This document shows, piece after piece, positions 1 to 6,615 of a stretch of DNA of 13,100 bases (the first letter of the stretch is position 1; the number at the start of each line of letters is the position of its first letter). Made by a program: the position numbers and the translations under genes. Under the pieces are notes generated by a model that ran no database searches, was not told the origin of the DNA, and saw nothing but the letters and a program-made list of their open reading frames with translations. The stretch is from Actinomycetota bacterium (GTDB lineage: Bacteria > Actinomycetota > Thermoleophilia > Gaiellales > Gaiellaceae), in NCBI GenBank assembly GCA_003162235.1, contig PMMN01000033.1, positions 53,450-66,549 of the forward strand, read 5' to 3'.

Positions 1-344
1 GCGCGCGAGTCGCCGACGTGCCCGATCACTACGCCGTCGCCCGCGACCATCGCCACCGTCATCGTCGTACCCATGCCGCGAGCGGAGGCGTTCTCGCTCG
101 AATAGGAGTAGACGCGCCGGTTAGCTGCTCGGATCAGTTCGATCACCTGCTCGGGGGCGGCCAGGCCGCCCTGGCCCTGCTCGCGCACCGACTCGGCCGC
201 AAGCTGGGAAGCGACTTCTCCCGCCTGCGCTCCGCCCATGCCGTCGGCGACCGCAAATAGAGGCGGTTCGCAGACGAGCGCGTCTTCGTTCCGCCGTCTT
301 CGGCGGCCGGTGTCGGTGCGGGCGCTGGAGCCGATTACGCTCAT
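1..344 (-). CDS. pstP: PP2C-family Ser/Thr protein phosphatase (N-terminal part, cut by window edge)
   Basis: Metal-dependent protein phosphatase that would remove phosphate from Ser/Thr residues put on by the nearby kinase. Only the first 114 codons are inside the window. Reading the minus strand from the ATG at 342-344 I see PP2C signatures in order: an RRNED motif (residues 17-21), ADGMGG (33-38, the metal-binding Asp34-Gly35), GMGTTM (about 90-95) and GHVGDSR (108-114). The start codon overlaps the TGA of the upstream FHA gene as ATGA (341-344), so the two are probably translationally coupled. The order FhaA, FhaB, phosphatase matches the mycobacterial fhaA-fhaB-pstP block, and rodA or pbpA could follow off the left edge (inference). 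The family call is secure. The symbol rests on gene order, and any C-terminal membrane anchor cannot be seen. Confidence 0.93.
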   Translation of the reverse strand, partial: MSVIGSSARTDTGRRRRRNEDALVCEPPLFAVADGMGGAQAGEVASQLAAESVREQGQGGLAAPEQVIELIRAANRRVYSYSSENASARGMGTTMTVAMVAGDGVVIGHVGDSR

Positions 345-817
345 CGTTCGTAGCGGAAGTCCGTCTCGCCTATGCGCACTATGTCCCCTGGAGCCAGGCG
401 GCGAGACGACGTCAAGCGTACGCCGTTCACGAAGGTGCCGTTGGTGGAGCCGAGGTCTTCGATCCAGACGCCGTCGCGCCGGGGATCGAAAAGCGCATGG
501 CGACCGGATGCGAAATCGTCCTCGAGTAATTGGACGTCGTTGAGCGGCCCGCGCCCGACCGTGAGCGGGTCATGAGTGAGCTCGAGCCTCTCGTCCTCTT
601 CCAAATTCGGGCTCGAGACGACCACCAGGGAGCCGGGCCGGGGTGCGCGTTTCTCGTGCCGTTCCGCTAGTGGAGCGGTCTCGAAGCTGTCGTCGGGAGC
701 TCGCATCTCCCGGCCGGCCGCGCGTATTACCCGCCAGATGAAAACGTAGAGCAAGACGATGAACGCGATCTTGAGCGCGAGCAGAACGCCGTCGACCGAC
801 GTGGAAGCCAGCGCCAT
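341..817 (-). CDS. fhaB: FHA-domain membrane-anchored protein, FhaB-like (158 aa)
   Basis: Phosphothreonine-binding adaptor, probably tethered to the membrane. Residues about 10-33 form one hydrophobic helix rich in Val, Leu and Ile. A charged linker follows, then a C-terminal FHA domain (about 63-156) with GR at 88-89, SGRH at 104-107 and DLGSTNGTFVNG at 121-132, the residues that read phosphothreonine. The frame is open further upstream, to 1018, but I chose the ATG at 815-817. It lies 2 bases past the TAG of the preceding FHA gene and puts the membrane helix at the N-terminus, as in actinobacterial FhaB. The longer version would overlap that gene with arginine-rich, family-unlike sequence. 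The linker carries SFET (44-47), also found in the FhaA linker. The gene ends in a 4-base ATGA overlap with the phosphatase gene. Confidence 0.93.
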   Translation of the reverse strand: MALASTSVDGVLLALKIAFIVLLYVFIWRVIRAAGREMRAPDDSFETAPLAERHEKRAPRPGSLVVVSSPNLEEDERLELTHDPLTVGRGPLNDVQLLEDDFASGRHALFDPRRDGVWIEDLGSTNGTFVNGVRLTSSRRLAPGDIVRIGETDFRYER

Positions 818-819
818 TT

Positions 820-1554
820 CTACTCCCGCACGAAGGTCAGCTCTGTCTGCCCGATGGCTATCACGTCGCCATCGGAAAGGCGGGCGTTCTTGATCCGCTG
901 CCCGTTGAGCTCGGTTCCATTCGTCGAGCCGAGATCGACGACCGCGTAGGAGCCGCCGTCCAAGCGGATCTCCGCGTGCCGTCGAGAGATGTTGGGATCG
1001 GAGAGGTGAATTTCGCACTCGCGAGCGCGCCCGAGTGCGATCACGTCGCCTTGTAGCGGAAAGCGGCCTCCCGGGTACACGAGCGCGTAGCTCGCAGCGC
1101 CGGCGTCGATAGGAATATCGGGACTGAAGGCGGTGGTCTCGAACGAAGGCGTCGGCGCGGGCTCCGGGATAGGGACGTCCTGAGCTGTCCGTGCCATCTT
1201 CGTGGCGATTCCGAAGACGCCGATCTCGAGATCCTCATCGGTCTCGATCACGACGTGCGGCGCCGAGGGGAGGGCGTAGTGCTCGCGCTGGGCGTGCTCG
1301 CTCAGGTACTCCTGCAACTCCTTGCAGAGCGCCTCTTCGTAGCTCGAGAACTGATCGTGGTCATCCGGTGAGAGATAGACCGTGTACTCGTTGGGCACGT
1401 ACACCCTCGTCACCGAGGCCGTGCGGTGATCGTCCATCTCCTTTGCGAGCTTGCGCGCCAGCTCCACGGGCTGGACGTGAGCTCGGAAGGCCCGTCCGAA
1501 CGCGCCTTCGAAGATCGCTTCGATCCTTCTTTCGATAGTACGTAACAAGGGCAT
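820..1554 (-). CDS. fhaA: DUF3662 + FHA domain protein, FhaA-like (244 aa)
   Basis: Cytoplasmic phosphothreonine-binding adaptor. Residues 1-115 match the FhaA N-terminal domain (DUF3662) as I know it: the opening MPLLRTIERRIEAIFEG and the stretch RVYVPNEYTVYLSPDD (50-65) are typical. A proline-rich linker (about 125-150) contains FETTAF (138-143), which resembles the ETT phospho-acceptor motif of GarA-type proteins. The FHA domain (about 158-243) has GR at 175-176, SRRH at 190-193, DLGSTNGT at 207-214 and NG at 217-218. In mycobacteria FhaA takes part in peptidoglycan control through phosphorylated partners; a similar role here is inference. The ATG at 1552-1554 is the family's usual start. 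A gap of about 60 bp separates it from the kinase gene upstream, and fhaB begins 2 bases after its stop. Confidence 0.94.
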   Translation of the reverse strand: MPLLRTIERRIEAIFEGAFGRAFRAHVQPVELARKLAKEMDDHRTASVTRVYVPNEYTVYLSPDDHDQFSSYEEALCKELQEYLSEHAQREHYALPSAPHVVIETDEDLEIGVFGIATKMARTAQDVPIPEPAPTPSFETTAFSPDIPIDAGAASYALVYPGGRFPLQGDVIALGRARECEIHLSDPNISRRHAEIRLDGGSYAVVDLGSTNGTELNGQRIKNARLSDGDVIAIGQTELTFVRE

Positions 1555-1614
1555 TTCCCGGTACTTCCCGTCCTAAAGCCTAACGGCTGATTCGAACGTC
1601 GATCGCCATTCTTC

Positions 1615-3297
1615 CTATACAGCCATCCGTCTGCGCTCCGCCAGCGGTGCCGTGACCGCCGGTTCCGGCGCGAAGTCGGCGGATTTCGCCGCTGTGGGAA
1701 GGAAATAAAGCGCGAACGCCGTGAGCCAGGCGCCCACCAGCACCGGAGTCGCCGCGACGCCCGGGAATGGGAGAAGACCGACCGCAATCATGGCTCCGGC
1801 CAGCCCGGCGCTTCCCCAGCGCCCGCGGCGGCGCGCGAGCGGAATTAGCGCCGCAACGAGCGCCAGCAGACAGCCCTCCGCGAGCAGCGCCGGCCGCTCG
1901 GCTAGAGCGCGCAGGAGCGCCGTGGCGATCGCGGTTGCATTGGTGCTGCCCTCGATTCCAAGGCCGCGCGGCGGATTTGCGTTGGTCAGCGGCAGGGGTT
2001 GCCCGTCCGTACCCGCGACGATCAGCGCCAGCACGAAGGCGGCGAAGGTGAAAATCATGCGACGGGCGGCTCCGCCGATGCGAAGAACCGCGAGCGGAAG
2101 CAGGAAGAGGCCGCCGCAGGCAACCGCGAGCGGACCGAGAATCGGCAGCTGGGCGAGGTGGGGGCTGCGCCAGGTGAAGGCGAGCCAGCAGGTCGCAACG
2201 AGGGCGAAGACGAGGGCCAGCCCCAGGGAGTAATTGCCGAGCGGGAGTAATAGCAAGGCGAAGGTAAAAGCGCTACCCATGCGCGGGCTCGAGAAAGAGG
2301 CGGTCGCCGCGAGAATCGCAAGCGGTATCTGCGCGTGAGCGGGATAGAAAGGGAACTGGCTCGTGCCCCACGCGACCACGAGAGCGCTCGCAAGCGCGTG
2401 GCCGAGACGGGCAGGATTTGGGCGCTGGAACCGCCCGGCGAACGAATGCCTCTCCTTTCGGCATCTCTCTTCGCCGCGCTTGACAGAGAAGCGGAGCGCT
2501 CGCGCAAGCTCTCCTGCCCGCGGCCGCTGTAGAGGATCGACCGAAAGCGCTCGGTCGACGACGTTCAGAAGCCGGTTCGGTAGGTCGGGTCGTATCGATC
2601 CGAGCGGCGCCGCGCCGGTTTCGATTCGTCGAGCCGTCTCCAGCATCGAGCCGGCCCAGAACGGATGCCAGCCGACCAGCGACTCCCAGAGCGCGACTCC
2701 GACCGCCCAAACGTCCGCGGCCGCGGTCGCGGTTTCTCCTGCGAGTCGCTCCGGAGAGATGTAGGCGAGTGTCCCGGGAACGTCTCCGAGCTCGGTCAAT
2801 GTCTCGGCCTCGGCGAACTGGGCGAGACCGAAATCGACGAGGCGGACGTCGACCTCCTGTCCCGCGGCGAGCAGGACGTTCGCCGGCTTCACGTCGCGAT
2901 GAACGATCCCTCGCGCGTGGGCATGCTCGAGGGCATCGAGGATCTGCGCGCACACCTCGATCGCGCGGCGATCGTCGATCTCTCCGTCGCGAAGGGCCTG
3001 GCGCATCGTTTTACCTTTGACGTGCTCGTAGGCGATGTAGACGTGCCGGTCGTCGGAGGCGAAGTCGAGAACGCGCAGGCAGCGCCGGTGACGGAGCCGA
3101 GCGGCCGCCTCCACCTCACGCTCTGCGCGGGATCCAGCCTTACCCTCTCGGGCGACGATTTTCAGCGCCAGCTCACGGCCGGTTCTCTCGTCTCGGGCCA
3201 GCCAGACCGAGCCCGAGCCGCCGCTTCCCAGTGGGCTCAGGGGACGATAACGGTCGAGGACGAGCTCGCCGGCGGTTGTTGCAGTCGTCTCGCCCAT
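1615..3297 (-). CDS. Membrane Ser/Thr protein kinase with polytopic C-terminal region (560 aa)
   Basis: Hanks-type kinase that phosphorylates Ser/Thr on proteins. Residues 17-270 form the catalytic domain: glycine loop GSGGSGSV (24-31), ATP-binding Lys46 in ALKIV, helix-C Glu61 or Glu63, HRDVKPAN (133-140) with catalytic Asp135, DFG (155-157), SPE (181-183) in place of APE, and ADVWAVG (194-200). All catalytic residues are present, so it should be active. A basic linker (about 270-296) follows. Residues about 297-535 then hold roughly eight hydrophobic segments, and a short charged tail ends the protein. There are no PASTA repeats and no large external domain, unlike PknB. The ATG at 3295-3297 has GGAG 4 bases upstream. 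The gene heads the cluster that includes two FHA proteins and a PP2C phosphatase. It is divergent from a membrane-protein gene 78 bp away. What the membrane part senses is unknown. Confidence 0.93.
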   Translation of the reverse strand: MGETTATTAGELVLDRYRPLSPLGSGGSGSVWLARDERTGRELALKIVAREGKAGSRAEREVEAAARLRHRRCLRVLDFASDDRHVYIAYEHVKGKTMRQALRDGEIDDRRAIEVCAQILDALEHAHARGIVHRDVKPANVLLAAGQEVDVRLVDFGLAQFAEAETLTELGDVPGTLAYISPERLAGETATAAADVWAVGVALWESLVGWHPFWAGSMLETARRIETGAAPLGSIRPDLPNRLLNVVDRALSVDPLQRPRAGELARALRFSVKRGEERCRKERHSFAGRFQRPNPARLGHALASALVVAWGTSQFPFYPAHAQIPLAILAATASFSSPRMGSAFTFALLLLPLGNYSLGLALVFALVATCWLAFTWRSPHLAQLPILGPLAVACGGLFLLPLAVLRIGGAARRMIFTFAAFVLALIVAGTDGQPLPLTNANPPRGLGIEGSTNATAIATALLRALAERPALLAEGCLLALVAALIPLARRRGRWGSAGLAGAMIAVGLLPFPGVAATPVLVGAWLTAFALYFLPTAAKSADFAPEPAVTAPLAERRRMAV

Positions 3298-3319
3298 TGG
3301 TCTCCGTCCTTAGCCGCAA

Positions 3320-3334
3320 CAGGAGAAACTCCTG
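3320..3334. repeat. Short inverted repeat between divergent genes, possible operator
   Basis: CAGGAG-AAA-CTCCTG is a perfect 6-bp inverted repeat with a 3-base spacer. It lies in the 78-bp interval between the divergent kinase gene (start 3297) and the membrane-protein gene (start 3376). TCCTGCGA occurs within it and again about 18 bases further on (3347-3354). It could be an operator serving both genes, but the arms are short and chance is possible. Confidence 0.3.
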
Positions 3335-3375
3335 CGAGAGCCAACATCCTGCGACATCGGAACCCTGTAAAGTAA

Positions 3376-4569
3376 ATGCCTCGTCCTTCCATGAGCGGGC
3401 ACGACGAAGACATCGATTTCGACTTTTTCGGGGATTCAGAGCCCGAGCCTCCCAAACGACGCCTGGTCCGGCGTCCCAGTGGGCCGCCTCCCGGCGGGCC
3501 GCCTCCACCGCGGCGCCCGGCGTCTGCCGGCCCGCCGGCAACCCCGATCGTCCGCCTCATCTCGCTGATCGTTTTTGCGATCGCGATGATCCTGATCCTC
3601 GTCTTCGCCGTGCGGAGCTGCGAGACGTCGAACGAGAGCGCCGCATACAAGGACTACATGAGCAGCGTCGCGACGATCGCGGGCGACTCGAAAAGCATCG
3701 GCACGCGGCTGACGAACGTGTTGGCGAGCCAGAACTTGAACGAGAACAAGCTCGAGACGCAATTGCAGGGGCTGGTCGATCAGCAAAGCCTGGACTTCGA
3801 CAAGGGATCCAAGCTCACGCCGCCCGGGCCTCTTCGCCAGCAGCAGGAGAAGCTTGTCGAGGCTCTGCAGCTGCGGAGCGACGGGTTGAAGGGGCTCCTG
3901 GATGTTTTCAAGAGGACGGCGACCAAGAAAGGCAACAGCACGGAGACGACGAAGGCCGGTCTCGCCCTATCGCAGCAGATGTACAAATTCGTTGCCAGCG
4001 ACGTGATCTGGGCGAGCATGTTCGTCACGCCTGCGCAGAAAGTGCTTAAGAACGAGGGCGTGGCCGGAGTCTCGCCGCCGACCTCCGTTTTCCTTGCCGA
4101 GCCCGAGCTCGCCACAAGCACCGCAATGGGACAGTTCTGGCAGGCGGCGATACACGGCGTTACGCCTACTGCCAACATCAGTGGCTCAGGCCGACACGGC
4201 ACGGGAATCGCCTACGTCAAGGTCTCCCCGGGTACTCAGATACTCCACGAAGGGGTCACGGCCGAGATTCAGCTCAAGACGAACACGGGCTTTGTGGTCG
4301 GCGTCAAGAATACCGGCGACTATCTCGAGTCAAACGTCAAGGTCAGGCTCGTGATTCACCAGAACGCGCCGGCAAAGTCGATCATCAGGACGGCGAAGAT
4401 CACGCAGATCTACCCCAACACGACGTCAGAAGTCTTCTTCAAGGGACCGTTCGACGTGATCACGTTGATCAATCAGGTTCCGATCAGGGTCGACGTCACG
4501 CCGGTGCCCCACGAAGCCAGTATCTCCAACAACACGGCCACCTACGAGGCGCGCTTCAGCTTAGGCTAG
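3376..4569 (+). CDS. Unrecognised single-pass membrane protein with large extracytoplasmic region (397 aa)
   Basis: I do not recognise a family. Visible architecture: an acidic start (residues 8-24, rich in Asp and Glu), a Pro/Gly/Arg-rich cytoplasmic stretch (25-57), one strong transmembrane helix (about 58-79) ending in Arg-Ser-Cys, and about 315 outward-facing residues. The outer part begins with a mostly helical, Gln/Lys/Leu-rich section (about 88-225). A Ser/Thr/Gly-rich linker follows, then a beta-rich C-terminal section (about 285-396). In that section VVGVKNTGDYLESNVKVRLV (307-326) and the following alternating strands look like an Ig-like or CARDB-like sandwich. That fold call is inference. 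The basic residues sit before the helix, supporting an N-in orientation. The ATG at 3376 lacks a clear ribosome site. The ATG at 3391 (residue 6) is an alternative, with a TAAAGT -10-like hexamer at 3368-3373. It is divergent from the kinase gene, so it may belong to the same envelope process. Confidence 0.8.
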   Translation: MPRPSMSGHDEDIDFDFFGDSEPEPPKRRLVRRPSGPPPGGPPPPRRPASAGPPATPIVRLISLIVFAIAMILILVFAVRSCETSNESAAYKDYMSSVATIAGDSKSIGTRLTNVLASQNLNENKLETQLQGLVDQQSLDFDKGSKLTPPGPLRQQQEKLVEALQLRSDGLKGLLDVFKRTATKKGNSTETTKAGLALSQQMYKFVASDVIWASMFVTPAQKVLKNEGVAGVSPPTSVFLAEPELATSTAMGQFWQAAIHGVTPTANISGSGRHGTGIAYVKVSPGTQILHEGVTAEIQLKTNTGFVVGVKNTGDYLESNVKVRLVIHQNAPAKSIIRTAKITQIYPNTTSEVFFKGPFDVITLINQVPIRVDVTPVPHEASISNNTATYEARFSLG

Positions 4570-4669
4570 TGCTCTTGCCGGGGATCTCTTCGCATCAAGA
4601 CGAGCACCGGTCGCGCCGGGGGGTGGCGCCGGTCACCACCGGGTTGCCCGGCCGAGCCGAGGCAAGGCG

Positions 4670-5137
4670 GTGACGACGGTAGCCGTCGCAGCCGCCGCAG
4701 CCGTCGGGGCGTTGCTGGCGCTCACCCTCGTCGCTCTTGCCCTGTTTGCGATCAGGAAGCTCCGCGCCGGGCAACTGATCGTGCTCGCCGACGGGAAAGC
4801 TGACCTGGTCGACTTCGCCGTCTCACTACAGGCGCGAATCGACGACCTCCACAAAGCCGTCGATGAGATCGCGTCGGCGCTGACCCGCGTCGACAAGCGC
4901 ATCGACGGCACGGTCTCGAACGTCGCCGTCGTCCGCTACGACGCCTACGAGGACCGAGGTGGTCAACAGTCGGCGACCGTGGCCCTGCTGGACGCGTCGC
5001 GTACGGGCATCGTGGTGAGCGCCGTTCAGGGTCGCGATTACGCGCGTATCTATATGAAGGAACTCGATCGCGGAAACTGCGCGATCACGCTCTCGCCGGA
5101 AGAGGACGAGGCCGTCCGGCGAGCGATGGCGCGCTAA
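4670..5137 (+). CDS. DUF4446 family membrane protein (155 aa)
   Basis: Small membrane-anchored protein of unknown function matching the DUF4446 family. Residues about 5-28 form a single Ala/Leu/Val transmembrane helix. A helical, coiled-coil-like part (about 45-80) follows, then the conserved core: VVRYDAYEDRGGQQSATVAL (87-106), in which RYxAxEDxGG is the hallmark. After the core come SAVQGRDYARIYMKEL (117-132) and LSPEEDEAV (141-149). The length fits the family. The start is GTG at 4670-4672 with GAGG (4659-4662) 7 bases upstream. The 100 bp separating it from the preceding gene contain GC-rich inverted segments (around 4621-4640) but no convincing terminator. Family membership is fairly certain; a role has not been established to my knowledge. 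Confidence 0.9.
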   Translation: MTTVAVAAAAAVGALLALTLVALALFAIRKLRAGQLIVLADGKADLVDFAVSLQARIDDLHKAVDEIASALTRVDKRIDGTVSNVAVVRYDAYEDRGGQQSATVALLDASRTGIVVSAVQGRDYARIYMKELDRGNCAITLSPEEDEAVRRAMAR

Positions 5138-5138
5138 C

Positions 5139-5295
5139 AGCCTATTCCGCCCGGCCTTCACGTCCGACGCGGCTGATCCGCGGTGCCAGCGATTGCATGG
5201 CTGTTCACCGCACTGTCAGGGCGCCTTCACAACCTTCCGGCTACTCGCATACACGACTTGACCACCGCGGTCGAATATTCCTACCGGAATAGGCT
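5139..5295. repeat. 11-bp perfect inverted repeat enclosing a multi-hairpin region; candidate structured RNA
   Basis: AGCCTATTCCG (5139-5149) is the exact reverse complement of CGGAATAGGCT (5285-5295), so transcribed RNA could form a long closed structure of 157 nt. Inside are further potential hairpins: CGCGG-CTGAT-CCGCG (5168-5182); CGGTG/CACCG stacked on CAGC/GCTG with a 9-base loop (5181-5210); and GACC-ACCGC-GGTC (5260-5272). The first arm begins 1 base after the stop codon of the DUF4446 gene. No T-tract follows, so a classical terminator is unlikely. It could be a 3'-UTR structure, a leader of the HNH gene, a small RNA or chance. GC-rich DNA forms many small hairpins, and only the 11-bp arm is statistically striking. 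Confidence 0.4.
5276..5291. repeat. Compact hairpin competing with the long inverted repeat
   Basis: TATTCC-TACC-GGAATA is a perfect 6-bp stem with a 4-base loop, about 90 bp upstream of the HNH gene. Its right arm (5286-5291) is also part of the 11-bp repeat that can pair with 5139-5149, so the two pairings exclude each other. Confidence 0.4.
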
Positions 5296-5380
5296 CTAAG
5301 TCCCGGAGCTCTCGCACTGCCTCGACCGAGCCGCTTGGCCGGGCGGAACGTCAGGCCTGCGTTGCTACATTTCGGGCAAG

Positions 5381-5899
5381 GTGAAACAGGTTCTGGTGCT
5401 GAACTCCAGCTACGAGCCTCTGAATGTGTGCACGGTGAATCGCGCGCACGTACTGGTCTTCAAAGGCCGGGCGGAGGTTGTAGAGGAGTATGCGCAACCC
5501 CTTCGCTCCGCCACCGACACCTACCCTCGCCCGCACGTCATCCGGCTTCTCAACTACGTGCACGTGCCTCGAGCCGTGAAGAGGAAGATCTCCAGGAGGG
5601 CGCTCTTTGCCCGTGACGGCTGGCGCTGCGCCTACTGCGGCTCGAGCACGAGTAAGCTGACTCTCGATCACATCGTTCCGCGCAGTCGCGGCGGCGAGTC
5701 GGTCTGGGAGAACGTTGTCTCCTCCTGTGCGCCCTGCAACCACCGCAAAGGAAGCCGGCTGTTGACGGAGGCGAAGATGGCTCTTCGGATATCGCCGCGG
5801 CCGCCCGCGCCGGTCGTCTTCATCCACCTCGCGGCAGCCACGATCCCGCCCAACTGGCGCCCGTACCTCCGGGGCTACGGGCTCTCGTCAGCAGCTTGA
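5381..5899 (+). CDS. HNH endonuclease family protein (172 aa)
   Basis: Protein of the widespread bacterial HNH nuclease family whose members open with VLVLNSSYEPLN. Residues 3-65 form the family's N-terminal domain. Residues 77-125 form the HNH fold: CAYC (Cys83, Cys86), LDHIVPRSRGG (95-105, with Asp96-His97 as the catalytic pair), Asn111, then CAPCNHRKG (Cys116, Cys119 and the NHRK end). The two CxxC pairs should hold a structural zinc, and all nuclease residues are intact. Members of this family are usually single chromosomal genes rather than phage genes. The cellular job is unclear; nucleic-acid repair or processing is only a guess. The start is GTG at 5381, giving the family's normal N-terminus, although no strong ribosome site is seen. 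The 3' end overlaps the end of hisA, on the opposite strand, by 25 bp. Confidence 0.92.
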   Translation: MKQVLVLNSSYEPLNVCTVNRAHVLVFKGRAEVVEEYAQPLRSATDTYPRPHVIRLLNYVHVPRAVKRKISRRALFARDGWRCAYCGSSTSKLTLDHIVPRSRGGESVWENVVSSCAPCNHRKGSRLLTEAKMALRISPRPPAPVVFIHLAAATIPPNWRPYLRGYGLSSAA

Positions 5900-6615
5900 G
5901 CCGAGATCGTCCGCTGCGCCTGCGCGAGCGTAAATCGGCCCGACCAGATCGCGCTGCCTGCGATCGCGCCCTCGCACCCGGAATCGCGAATGGCGAGCAG
6001 GTCGTCGAGCGTGGCCACTCCTCCGGCCGCGATCAGCGGTAGCTGCGCGACGTTGAGAATGCTGCGAACGAGCTCGAAATCGGGCCCGGCGAGCGACCCG
6101 TCGCGGCGCGTGCTCGTCACCAGCAAGCGCCGAACGCCCGCGTCGGCGCAGGCGCGCGCCAGATCGGGGGCGCCTAGCTCGGAGAGCTCGGTCCAGCCCC
6201 GCAGCGCGACCTTTCCATCGCGGGCGTCGATCGCCACGACCAGACCCTCACCGAAGTCGGCGGCGGCGCGGGTCAAGAATTCAGGCGAGGCGGCTGCGGT
6301 TCCCACCATCACGCGTGCGGCTCCCGCCGCCAGGGCAGCCGCGACCACTTCGAGCGAGCGGTAGCCGCCGCCCACCTGAAGAGGGACGCCGCCGGCGGCT
6401 TCGGCGACCCGGCGCACGAGCTCCAACGAGGGCTGCCCCGAAAAGGCGCCATCGAGGTCGACCATGTGTAGAAAGCGCGCACCCTCCTCGACGAAACGGC
6501 GTGCCGCGGCGACGGGGTCACCGCCCTCGATGGTCACGTGCTCGCGCCGGCCCTCCGCCAGACGAACGCAGCGCCCTTCGAGCACATCGATTGCGGGGTA
6601 GACGATAAAGGTCAT
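5875..6615 (-). CDS. hisA: HisA, ProFAR isomerase (246 aa)
   Basis: Phosphoribosylformimino-AICAR-phosphate isomerase, a cytoplasmic (beta/alpha)8-barrel that opens the ribose ring of ProFAR in the fourth step of histidine synthesis. Evidence: YPAIDVLEGRCVRLAEG (6-22) with catalytic Asp10, HMVDLDGAFSG (50-60), VGGGYRS (81-87), AID with the second acid Asp130, TSTRRDG (167-173) and the phosphate-binding stretches AAGGV (196-200) and AIAGSAIW (217-224). Length is normal. In many Actinobacteria the homologue (PriA) also does the TrpF reaction. The sequence does not settle which kind this is, and no trpF lies in the window. The ATG at 6613-6615 is the left end of a 20-bp palindrome shared with the divergent regulator gene. 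A -10-like TAGCAT (6622-6627, minus strand) sits 6 bases upstream of the ATG, suggesting leaderless transcription. Confidence 0.96.
   Translation of the reverse strand: MTFIVYPAIDVLEGRCVRLAEGRREHVTIEGGDPVAAARRFVEEGARFLHMVDLDGAFSGQPSLELVRRVAEAAGGVPLQVGGGYRSLEVVAAALAAGAARVMVGTAAASPEFLTRAAADFGEGLVVAIDARDGKVALRGWTELSELGAPDLARACADAGVRRLLVTSTRRDGSLAGPDFELVRSILNVAQLPLIAAGGVATLDDLLAIRDSGCEGAIAGSAIWSGRFTLAQAQRTISAQAADESP

Noticed and set aside
341..1018. Longer N-terminus for the FhaB-like gene
   Set aside because: The extra 67 residues are Arg-rich, overlap the end of fhaA by about 200 bp and put the membrane helix in the middle. The ATG at 817 fits the family.
2665..3375. Plus-strand frame of 236 codons opposite the kinase domain
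   Set aside because: Antisense to clear kinase motifs; the translation shows no domain.
4570..4669. Terminator after the unknown membrane-protein gene
   Set aside because: TGCTC (4570-4574) and GAGCA (4602-4606) can pair and GC-rich arms occur near 4621-4640, but stems are imperfect and there is no T-tract.
5138..5380. tRNA or small protein gene in the gap before the HNH gene
   Set aside because: The sequence around GGTCGAATATTCC looked faintly like a T-arm, but no cloverleaf can be drawn. No frame with a start and ribosome site of useful length is present apart from an unconvincing one running into the HNH gene.
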